A stretch of 5,892 bases of DNA from Deltaproteobacteria bacterium (GCA_021789795.1 JAJYJA010000148.1:1-5892); one strand, 5' to 3'; shown: positions 1-5,750, counted from the stretch's first letter. Translations and numbers: made by a program. The notes: generated by a model from the sequence alone, not told the origin.

Positions 1-17
1 GGTAAAAATGCCGTCTG

Positions 18-33
18 TGGCCCGGCCAATGCC
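18..33 (+). promoter_or_regulatory. Possible sigma-54 (-24/-12) promoter-like site
   Basis: The site reads TGGCCCG, four bases, then ATGC, with the key GG and GC doublets separated by the correct ten bases. It departs from the consensus (TGGCACG-N4-TTGCW) at the fifth base, at the first T of the -12 element and at the last base. A start would fall near 44. It has no obvious nearby target other than the NYN gene at 159. It could be chance, or a remnant of a flagellar promoter that once served the downstream operon. Confidence 0.2.
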
Positions 34-43
34 CCATAACCAC

Positions 44-73
44 TTGACTAGGTGCCAATTTTTTATGGATATT
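44..73 (+). promoter_or_regulatory. Candidate sigma-70 promoter upstream of the NYN gene
   Basis: TTGACT (44-49, five of six -35 consensus bases) is followed after 18 bases by GATATT (68-73, four of six -10 bases). A start near 80 would give a leader of about 80 bases before the NYN start codon at 159, so this is the better-placed of two candidate promoters. It rests on short motifs in AT-rich DNA, so confidence is low. Confidence 0.25.
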
Positions 74-131
74 GTCCGGGAAAGGGCGTATAAAAATGTT
101 GGCGGACGGGAATATGGCCAAAAACTATCAC

Positions 132-160
132 TTGACTTAAAATGTTAACCAGAATAATAT
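132..160 (+). promoter_or_regulatory. Candidate sigma-70 promoter overlapping the NYN start codon
   Basis: TTGACT (132-137) is followed after 17 bases by TAATAT (155-160), or after 15 bases by AATAAT (153-158). The -10 box runs into the ATG at 159, so transcription would begin around 165-167, inside the annotated coding region. Either this box is not used or the true start codon lies further in. The same CACTTGACT string also occurs at 41-49. Confidence 0.25.
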
Positions 161-902
161 GACTCCAATTACTGATTCGTCTTCACGAGACATACAGGCT
201 GGGGGTGATGAGCTCGCCGAAAGGCACAATACACAGCATCGCCCTCAGCTTTCTTTTTTGTCGTCACGGCTTAAGGTTGCCTGCTTTATTGACTGGGAAA
301 ACGTCAGAAAGCAACTTTTTACTTCTCAAAAAGGCAAACCATTTCTCGACTACAACAATCCCTCCTTGCTCAATCTATTTGTTCGCTCCTTTCTTGACTT
401 AGAAGAAAGATTCTATCGTATCTTCCTATACACTTCACGTCCCATCGCCAGCATTACCCATCAAGGACAAAAGTTTGATCTGTCCTCCTCTCAGGCCTAT
501 AAAAAAGCTACTATCTTTATTGATACTATAGGACATGAGGAGCTGTTTGCTGTGCGTCTAGGCAAGCTAAAAGTCAGAGATGTTCATATAGAGGATGGTG
601 TCCCTAAGTTTCGCCCCATACAGAAACAGGTAGATATGCTTATGGGGCTAGACATTGCACATCTTTCTTATCTTAAACTTGTTGACCGCATTCTTGTATT
701 TTCTTACGATAACGATATCGTCCCAGCCTTAAAGACAGCCAGAGTTAATGGAATTCAAGTTGCAATCGCTGAATGCCCAGATCGTGGAAGAATAAGTGAT
801 GATTTGAGAAGGCATACAGATTTTGTTCGTTCAATAAAATTATCAGCTATTATGGATAAGATAAAGAACAATCTGGTCACCATGATCGATGGGAGTTGTT
901 GA
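159..902 (+). CDS. NYN-domain protein (LabA/DUF88-like), putative ribonuclease
   Basis: This 247-residue protein has a hydrophilic N-terminal tail of about 38 residues followed by a NYN (PIN-like) domain at roughly 39-208. Visible family landmarks are FIDWENVR with D45, the helix KQVDMLMGLDI with D159 and D165, and SYDNDIVPAL with D184 and D186. Acidic residues in these places bind metal in PIN/NYN nucleases, so RNA cleavage is the family expectation; the RNA target cannot be read from sequence. There is no signal peptide or membrane segment, so it is probably cytoplasmic. The ATG at 159 has no good Shine-Dalgarno sequence; an in-frame TTG at 258, just before the domain, is an alternative. 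Base composition is foreign to the neighbours: row 481-540 is 38% GC and row 661-720 is 32%, against 65% at 1681-1740, with AGA, ATA and TTA codons frequent. This suggests lateral acquisition. No clear terminator separates it from the next gene, so read-through is possible. Confidence 0.8.
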   Translation: MTPITDSSSRDIQAGGDELAERHNTQHRPQLSFLSSRLKVACFIDWENVRKQLFTSQKGKPFLDYNNPSLLNLFVRSFLDLEERFYRIFLYTSRPIASITHQGQKFDLSSSQAYKKATIFIDTIGHEELFAVRLGKLKVRDVHIEDGVPKFRPIQKQVDMLMGLDIAHLSYLKLVDRILVFSYDNDIVPALKTARVNGIQVAIAECPDRGRISDDLRRHTDFVRSIKLSAIMDKIKNNLVTMIDGSC

Positions 903-1008
903 ACGCCAATTTGCAGGCATTGATCGGCGGCAGGAGGTTGCCTTGTCGTTGGCAGTTATATTTCTCGCCGACGGATCTCAAAGGGATGATGAAGTCCATG
1001 AGGCTTAA
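889..1008 (+). CDS. Doubtful 39-codon open frame between the NYN gene and the activator
   Basis: An ATG at 889, overlapping the end of the NYN gene, opens a 39-codon frame ending in TAA at 1006-1008. It lies in the same frame as the activator that starts at 1027. Inside it is a perfect AGGAGG (932-937), five bases before an in-frame TTG at 943, which would give a 22-residue peptide with a short hydrophobic stretch and an acidic end. It could be a leader peptide, the worn-down remnant of a lost N-terminal part of the activator, or chance. I recognise no family. Confidence 0.15.
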   Translation: MGVVERQFAGIDRRQEVALSLAVIFLADGSQRDDEVHEA

Positions 1009-1026
1009 ATCCCCCCTGACACTCCC

Positions 1027-2028
1027 ATGACCTCGACCAACTACGACGGCTTTGCCGGGATCATCGGCGGCTGTGACCTCATGCGGCGGCTGTTCGCCCT
1101 GATCTCCAAGGTGACAGACACCGACACCACCATCCTGGTGCAGGGCGAGTCCGGCACCGGCAAGGAGCTGATCGCCCGGGCCCTCCACTCCCAGGGGCCG
1201 CGCCGCGACCATCCCTTCGTGCCCATCAACTGCGGCGCCATCCCGGCCGAGCTTTTAGAGAGCGAGCTGTTCGGCCACGAGAAGGGGGCCTTCACCCACG
1301 CCATCCGCACCCGCCAGGGCCGTTTCGAGCTGGCCGACAGCGGCACCGTCTTCCTGGACGAGATCTCCGAGATGAGCCCCATGCTGCAAGTCAAGCTGCT
1401 TAGGGTCTTGCAGGAGCGGCAGTTCGAGCGGGTGGGCGGCACCCAGACCATCGTCTCCGACTTCCGGGTGATCGCCGCCACCAACCGCAACCTGGAGGAG
1501 GAGGTGCGGGTCGGCCGCTTCCGGGAAGACCTGTTCTACCGGATCAACGTCATCCCCATCCAGGCCCCGCCGCTCCGGGAACGGGGGGCGGACATCGTGC
1601 CCCTGACGCGTTACTTCATCGACAAGTTCACCAGCGCCAAGAACCGGCGGGCCATGGGGATCAACGACGAGGCCATGGGGCATCTTTTGCGCTACCCCTG
1701 GCCCGGCAACGTCCGGGAGCTGGAGAACATCGTCGAGCGGATGGTTATCCTGGCCACCGGCAAGGAGCTGACCGTCGCCGACCTGCCCGAAAAGATCCTG
1801 CAGGTCAAGGGGATGCGCCGGGAGGTGGTGGACGAGATCCCGGCCCAAGGTTTCGCCCTTAATCAGGCGGTGGCCGATTACGAGAAGAAGCTGATCGTCC
1901 AGGCCCTGAACCAGACCGACTGGGTCAAGAACCAGGCCGCCCAACTCCTGGGGGTCAACCGCACCACCCTGATCGAGAAGATGAAACGCCACCAGTTGGT
2001 CAAGCCCCAGGTCACCATGAGCGAGTGA
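1027..2028 (+). CDS. FleQ/FlrA-type sigma-54 activator lacking an N-terminal sensory domain
   Basis: This 333-residue bacterial enhancer-binding protein is an ATPase that remodels sigma-54 RNA polymerase to open promoters. The AAA+ core begins almost at residue 1: Walker A GESGTGKE (40-47), sigma-54 contact loop GAFTHA (87-92), Walker B VFLDE (108-112), sensor I ATNRN (151-155), an arginine-finger segment REDLFYR (166-172) and WPGNVRELEN (225-234). A Fis-type helix-turn-helix occupies about 277-322, and its NRTTLIEKMKRH end resembles the RTTLVEKMRKY end of FleQ. The run NCGAIPAELLESELFGHEKG and the DTD before Walker A also match FleQ as I remember it. FleQ has about 490 residues including an N-terminal domain; here that is absent, and an in-frame TAA at 1006 rules out an earlier start. 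The fifth loop residue is H rather than the usual G. No good Shine-Dalgarno sequence precedes the ATG. The next gene overlaps it by 4 bp, so the two are probably cotranscribed. The AAA+/Fis assignment is firm; the flagellar role is inferred from similarity and context. Confidence 0.9.
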   Translation: MTSTNYDGFAGIIGGCDLMRRLFALISKVTDTDTTILVQGESGTGKELIARALHSQGPRRDHPFVPINCGAIPAELLESELFGHEKGAFTHAIRTRQGRFELADSGTVFLDEISEMSPMLQVKLLRVLQERQFERVGGTQTIVSDFRVIAATNRNLEEEVRVGRFREDLFYRINVIPIQAPPLRERGADIVPLTRYFIDKFTSAKNRRAMGINDEAMGHLLRYPWPGNVRELENIVERMVILATGKELTVADLPEKILQVKGMRREVVDEIPAQGFALNQAVADYEKKLIVQALNQTDWVKNQAAQLLGVNRTTLIEKMKRHQLVKPQVTMSE

Positions 2029-4124
2029 ACCTGGCCGCCATGACCAGAGCCTGCCACCTTGCCATTTTCTTCTGCTGCCTGCTGGCGGCGGGGGCAACCT
2101 CGTCGCCGGGGGTGGCGCGGGCGGCGGCGAAGCCCGAGAAGCCGGCGGCCAGCAAGGCGGCCCCGCCCGAGCTGCCCAAACCGCCCCTTTCGAAGCTGGA
2201 GGAGCTGGCCCGGGAGTCGCTGGCCATGGGCGACACCGAGACCGCCGCCCGGGCCCTGTATCTGGTCCAGTACCACTACCCGGACAATCCCCGGGCCGAG
2301 CCCGACCTCTGGCTGTCGGCCAACCTCTTGCAGGAGCGGGCCCAGGCGGCCAAGAATCCCGACTGGGACCCGGTGCTGGATCGCTTCCGGCTCTACCTGA
2401 ACTACTACCCAAAATCGCCGCACGCGGCCGAGGCCTACTTCGACCTGGGCAAGGCCTACCAGGCCATGCGTTACTCCCTGGAGGCCCAGGCCTACTTCAA
2501 GCTCTTCCTGGAACGCTACCCCGACTCGCCCCTGGCCAACCAGGCCCGACGCTGGTGCCGGAACGCCCTGCTCAAGCAGGGTGCCGACCACCAGGAGGAG
2601 GCGAAGGCGGTCTTCGCCAGCTGGCGGGCGCTGAGCGACCCCCAGGCCCAGGCCCTGGGTCGGGCGGGCGAGGGGATGCTCAAGTCGATGGCCGGGGATT
2701 ACCAGGGCGCCCTGGCCATCTATCAGCAGATTCTGGCCGCCGATCCCAACTATCCGCTCCTCGATCCCGACATCCTCCGCTACGCCGGGCTCGCCAACCT
2801 GAAGCTCGGCAATGTCGAGGCGGGGCGGGAGCAGCTCTACCACTACCTGAATCTGGCCGGGTTGGTGACCGAACGGCCCGAGGTGCTACTCGCCCTGGCG
2901 GAGAGCTACTTCAAGGGCGGCAATCAGGCCGAGGCCCAGAGACTCTACGGCCTGATCATCGCCGAGGGGGGGGAGAACGAACGGGCGGTGCTGGTCAGCG
3001 CCCTGCGCCAGGCCCAGTATCTTGACGATCCGGAGAGCGTCCTGGAGAAGTGGCAGAGCCACAACGACCTGCACGACCCGGAGGGCGACCGCCCCTATCT
3101 GGCGGTGCTGGAGAAGCTGTTCCGTGACCCGGTGGCCCAGGACGCCCGCTTCGGGCTCTTTCTCCGCTACCAGGCCCGGGGCGACCTGGACGCCGCCTAC
3201 GAGATGGGCGGCAACTTTCTGCGCAACGCCCAGCCCGCCCCCGCCGATTCCCCGGCCGGCAAAAGGATCACCCGCCTGCTCCTCTCCCTGGTCGAGGCGC
3301 TGCTGAAGAACAAGCGCTACCAGGACATCTGCGACCTGTACACCAACGAGTACCAGCTCATCAAGGGGGGTGACAGCGGCCGGCTCCTGGCCATGATCGG
3401 CGAGGCGATGGAGGCCCTGGGACTCTACCAGCCGGCCGCCTCTATTTATTACCTGGCGGCCCAGCATCCCCTGGACGAAAAAGCCAAGACCGAGCTTTAT
3501 TTCCGGCGGGCCAAGGACTATCTGGAGGTCAAGGACTACGACTCCCTGGGCCGTCTGCTCACCCACCTCAACCAGGCCTATCAGGGCAAGCCGGAGATGG
3601 GCGAGATCGACTACCTCTCGGCCCGGCTGGCGGTGGCCAAGGGCCAGATCGACCAGGCCTGGGAGCTTTACGGGCGGGCCTTAAGCCACCCCACCCTCCG
3701 GGACCAGCGGCCCCGGATCGCCGCCCAGGCGGTGGAGGACATGGCCGGGCACGACCGGCTGGCGGCGGCGGAGGGCTTTCTGGACTCGGCGGCCTCTGGC
3801 GGCGGGATGGCCCCCGAGAGCCGGCAGGCCTGGCTGTTGCGGCTGGGCGACGGCTGGCGGCGGGCAGGAGACTTGAAGCGGGCCGCCGCCGCGTATCGCC
3901 AGGGGCTGGACAAGGGGATGCCGGAGGCCGGGGCCACGGCTCAGGCCCTGCACCTGTTCCTGGGCGACGTGTTGAGCGCCCAGGGCGAGGCCAAACAGGG
4001 TCTGGAACAGTATCAGGCGGCCAGCCAGGGCGAGGCCTCCCAGTGGCAGAAGATGGCCCAGGAGCGTTTAACCCAGCGCGAGCTGGACACCGAGATGGCC
4101 AAGGTCGTTCCGGCCGGGAAATGA
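2025..4124 (+). CDS. Exported tetratricopeptide-repeat protein
   Basis: This is a protein of 699 residues from the GTG at 2025, or 694 from the ATG at 2040. The N-terminus is a classical signal peptide: MTR, a hydrophobic stretch AIFFCCLLAAGA, then a likely signal-peptidase I site near VARA/AA (about residues 33-35). The cysteines lack a proper lipobox, so I do not call it a lipoprotein. A Pro/Ala/Lys-rich linker (about 35-55) leads into a helical array of about ten TPR-like repeats. The clearest are at 135-168 (YFDLGKAYQ, then YFKLFLERYPDSP), around 213-246 (YQGALAIYQQILAADP), 286-315 and several in the last third. TPR arrays bind other proteins; no catalytic domain is visible. The GTGA overlap with the activator indicates translational coupling, and the response regulator follows within 35 bases. 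A periplasmic scaffold or input factor for flagellar assembly is plausible, but that is inference from position. It is not a histidine kinase: no H, N or G boxes are present. Confidence 0.85.
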   Translation: MNLAAMTRACHLAIFFCCLLAAGATSSPGVARAAAKPEKPAASKAAPPELPKPPLSKLEELARESLAMGDTETAARALYLVQYHYPDNPRAEPDLWLSANLLQERAQAAKNPDWDPVLDRFRLYLNYYPKSPHAAEAYFDLGKAYQAMRYSLEAQAYFKLFLERYPDSPLANQARRWCRNALLKQGADHQEEAKAVFASWRALSDPQAQALGRAGEGMLKSMAGDYQGALAIYQQILAADPNYPLLDPDILRYAGLANLKLGNVEAGREQLYHYLNLAGLVTERPEVLLALAESYFKGGNQAEAQRLYGLIIAEGGENERAVLVSALRQAQYLDDPESVLEKWQSHNDLHDPEGDRPYLAVLEKLFRDPVAQDARFGLFLRYQARGDLDAAYEMGGNFLRNAQPAPADSPAGKRITRLLLSLVEALLKNKRYQDICDLYTNEYQLIKGGDSGRLLAMIGEAMEALGLYQPAASIYYLAAQHPLDEKAKTELYFRRAKDYLEVKDYDSLGRLLTHLNQAYQGKPEMGEIDYLSARLAVAKGQIDQAWELYGRALSHPTLRDQRPRIAAQAVEDMAGHDRLAAAEGFLDSAASGGGMAPESRQAWLLRLGDGWRRAGDLKRAAAAYRQGLDKGMPEAGATAQALHLFLGDVLSAQGEAKQGLEQYQAASQGEASQWQKMAQERLTQRELDTEMAKVVPAGK

Positions 4125-4159
4125 GGTCCGAGAGGGGCAAGGATGGATATGGGTTGGCG

Positions 4160-5584
4160 ATGAGCGAGGCGGGCAGAAAGATACTGGTGGTTGACGACGA
4201 GCAGGGGATGCGGATCGAGCTGTTTCAGGCCTTGATCGGCGAGGGTTACGCGGTCAGCGTGGCGGAGAACGGCCGCATGGCCTTAGACCTCCTGGAGCGG
4301 GAGCCGGTGAGCCTGGTGGTCACCGACATCAAGATGCCGGAGATGGACGGGCTGGAACTGTTGCGCCGGGTCAAGGCCGTGGGCCCGGCGGTGCCGGTGG
4401 TGATCATGACCGGATTCGCCACCGTGGATTCGGCGATCTCGGCCATGAAGCTGGGGGCCTTCGATTACCTGCTCAAGCCCTTCCCCCTGGAGGTGCTGCG
4501 GGAGACGGTGGCCAGGGCGCTGGACGTCGGCGCCACCCCGCCGGGCCCGGGCATGGGCGGGGCGGGCGCCGGGCGCCGGGCCGGGGGCCAGCGGGCGGTG
4601 GTGGGTCAAGACCCGGCCTGGCTCAAGGTGCTGGAGCGGGCCCGGGCGGTGGCCTCCAGCACCGCCACGGTGCTGATTCTGGGCGAGAGCGGCACCGGCA
4701 AGGAGGTGCTGGCCCAGCTGCTCCACGCCGAAAGCGGGCGGAGCAACGGGCCGTTTGTGGCCTTAAACTGCGCGGCCTTGCCGGACGGTCTCCTGGAGAG
4801 CGAGCTGTTCGGACACGAGAAGGGGGCCTTCACCGGGGCGGTGACCGCCAAGAAGGGCAAGTTCGAGCTGGCGGACGGCGGCACCCTGCTCTTGGACGAA
4901 ATCGGCGAGGTGCCGCTGCACATGCAGGCCAAGCTGCTCAGGGTCTTGCAGGAGGGAGAGGTGGACCGGCTGGGCGGCCGGGCGCCGGTGAAGTTCGATG
5001 TCCACGTCCTGGCCGCCACCAACTGCAACCTGAGCGAGGCGGTGGAGCAGGGCCGCTTCCGTCAGGACCTGTTCTACCGCTTAAACGTCATCCCCCTGCA
5101 TCTGCCGGCGCTTAAGGAGCGGCGGGGCGACATCCCGCTGCTCGCCGAACACTTCCTCGCCCGCTACTCGCAGCAGTATGCAAAGCCGGCAAAACGCCTG
5201 TCGAGCCGGGCGAGCGCCAGGTTTCTGGCCTACGACTGGCCGGGCAACGTCCGGGAGATGGAGAATATGATCGAGCGGGCGGTGCTGCTCTCTCACGGCC
5301 CGGAGATCGAGCCCTGGGACCTCTGGGACGAAGAGGAGCCAGCGGGCCGGGAGGAGACCTTATCCTCTCCGGCCCGCCTCCCGGAAACTTCCGGCCCGGC
5401 GGAGATTTTTGCCGGGGCCGGCGGGCAGATGGTGCCGCTGCGGGAGGTGGAGCGTCAAATGATCCGACAGGCGCTCAAGCAGACCGACAACAATCGCACC
5501 CACGCCGCCCGAATGCTGGGGATCAGCGTCCGCACCCTGCGCAACAAGCTAAACGAGTACCGCAGCCAGGGAATCGAGCTGTAA
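4160..5584 (+). CDS. flrC: FlrC/FleR-type sigma-54-dependent flagellar response regulator
   Basis: This 474-residue NtrC-family regulator has a receiver domain at about 6-120 with acidic pair D12/D13, phosphoacceptor D56, T84 and K106. A Gly/Pro/Ala/Arg-rich linker follows (about 122-147). The AAA+ domain (about 148-380) shows Walker A GESGTGKE (175-182), a canonical GAFTGA (222-227), Walker B LLLDE (243-247), sensor I ATNCN (286-290), arginine fingers in RFRQDLFYRL (299-308) and WPGNVREMEN (360-369). A Fis-type helix-turn-helix lies at about 427-467, ending ISVRTLRNKLNEYR as in FlrC/FleR regulators. Phosphorylated by a partner kinase (none in this window), it should activate sigma-54 flagellar promoters, and such a promoter with flgB lies directly downstream. 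I chose the ATG at 4160 because it places ILVVDDE at the usual distance and because upstream codons (AGG, GGA, TTG) are atypical of this gene. An in-frame ATG at 4121 would make a 4-bp ATGA overlap with the TPR gene (487 residues). Neither start has a strong Shine-Dalgarno. The symbol flrC (fleR, flgR elsewhere) rests on domain type plus context. Confidence 0.9.
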   Translation: MSEAGRKILVVDDEQGMRIELFQALIGEGYAVSVAENGRMALDLLEREPVSLVVTDIKMPEMDGLELLRRVKAVGPAVPVVIMTGFATVDSAISAMKLGAFDYLLKPFPLEVLRETVARALDVGATPPGPGMGGAGAGRRAGGQRAVVGQDPAWLKVLERARAVASSTATVLILGESGTGKEVLAQLLHAESGRSNGPFVALNCAALPDGLLESELFGHEKGAFTGAVTAKKGKFELADGGTLLLDEIGEVPLHMQAKLLRVLQEGEVDRLGGRAPVKFDVHVLAATNCNLSEAVEQGRFRQDLFYRLNVIPLHLPALKERRGDIPLLAEHFLARYSQQYAKPAKRLSSRASARFLAYDWPGNVREMENMIERAVLLSHGPEIEPWDLWDEEEPAGREETLSSPARLPETSGPAEIFAGAGGQMVPLREVERQMIRQALKQTDNNRTHAARMLGISVRTLRNKLNEYRSQGIEL

Positions 5585-5600
5585 GCGCCGGCCAGCGCCT

Positions 5601-5690
5601 GTCTTCCCCGCCCATCAATCTCCCCTCCTCCCGGCCCGGCTTGGCCCCGCCCCTCCCCTGGCTTCCGGCTTGTCCGCCTTTTTTGTTTCC
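5601..5690 (+). promoter_or_regulatory. C-rich, G-poor, nearly A-free intergenic tract (possible Rho-loading region)
   Basis: By direct count these 90 bases hold 45 C, 26 T, 16 G and 3 A on the coding strand. In RNA this would be a long, mostly unpaired C-rich stretch after the response-regulator stop codon, the type of sequence Rho loads on. A weak GGC/GCC hairpin (5667-5678) before a six-T run (5679-5684) is too short to be a convincing intrinsic terminator. Termination here would insulate flgB from the regulatory operon; this is inference. Confidence 0.3.
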
Positions 5691-5705
5691 GGCATTACTT
5701 TTGCA
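5690..5705 (+). promoter_or_regulatory. Sigma-54 promoter for the flgB operon
   Basis: The sequence CGGCATTACTTTTGCA carries GGCA at -24 and TTGCA at -12, with GG and GC exactly ten bases apart. Its two core elements match TGGCACG-N4-TTGCW, with differences only at the first base and at the two bases after GGCA. A start near 5716 leaves a leader of about 37 bases before flgB. Two sigma-54 activators are encoded directly upstream, the FlrC-type one being the obvious candidate to drive it. A second, poorer -24/-12-like string (TGGC then TTGT) lies at 5659-5673. Confidence 0.75.
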
Positions 5706-5729
5706 AACAAGGCGGTCAACCCGTTGTTT
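5705..5729. repeat. Short inverted repeat across the predicted flgB transcription start
   Basis: AAACAA (5705-5710) and TTGTTT (5724-5729) are perfect complements separated by 13 bases. A nested CAAC-CC-GTTG (5717-5726) lies inside, off the outer dyad axis. The element spans the predicted start of the sigma-54 transcript. In Vibrio, FlrC is known to bind some targets downstream of the promoter, so an activator or repressor site is possible, but arms this short can arise by chance. Confidence 0.2.
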
Positions 5730-5736
5730 CATCATC

Positions 5737-5750
5737 AGGAGGAGGAGGGA
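5737..5750 (+). promoter_or_regulatory. Strong, reiterated ribosome binding site of flgB
   Basis: AGGAGGAGGAGGGA contains overlapping AGGAGG matches, the nearer one (5740-5745) seven bases before the ATG at 5753. It fixes the flgB start and contrasts with the poor or absent Shine-Dalgarno sequences of the three regulatory-locus genes upstream, as expected for a highly produced structural protein. Confidence 0.85.

Noticed and set aside
2..148. Open frame entering from the left edge and ending at TAA 146-148, possibly the tail of an upstream gene
   Set aside because: The 48 codons show no recognisable protein features, and the region also holds promoter-like boxes, so there is no support for coding.
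205..402. Plus-strand 65-codon frame inside the NYN gene
   Set aside because: It overlaps the NYN reading frame, shows no family features and has no independent support, although a GGGGG run precedes its ATG.
936..966. Sigma-54, sigma-28 or sigma-70 promoter for the activator in the 903-1026 spacer
   Set aside because: GGCGGCAGGAGGTTGC has GG and GC one base too close for sigma-54. TGGCA near 950 lacks a TTGC partner, no TAAA precedes the GCCGA at 967 for sigma-28, and TATATT at 957 lacks a spaced -35 box.
1255..2412. Long open frame on the minus strand opposite the activator and the TPR gene
   Set aside because: It is a shadow of two well-supported plus-strand genes in GC-rich DNA; its Pro/Gly/Arg-rich product resembles no family. 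The other minus-strand frames at 1878-2843, 2886-3566, 3568-4140 and 4283-4726 fail for the same reason.
2555..3025. Plus-strand open frame inside the TPR gene
   Set aside because: It lies wholly within the TPR coding region in another frame and has a low-complexity Gly/Arg/Pro composition.
4043..4159. Earlier ATG at 4043 for the response regulator
   Set aside because: It would overlap the TPR gene by 82 bases and add a non-conserved tail. The ATG at 4121 (4-bp overlap) remains possible; that at 4160 fits the receiver domain best.
5667..5684. Intrinsic terminator before flgB
   Set aside because: Six T residues follow a GGC/GCC pair, but the stem is only three base pairs, too weak to call.
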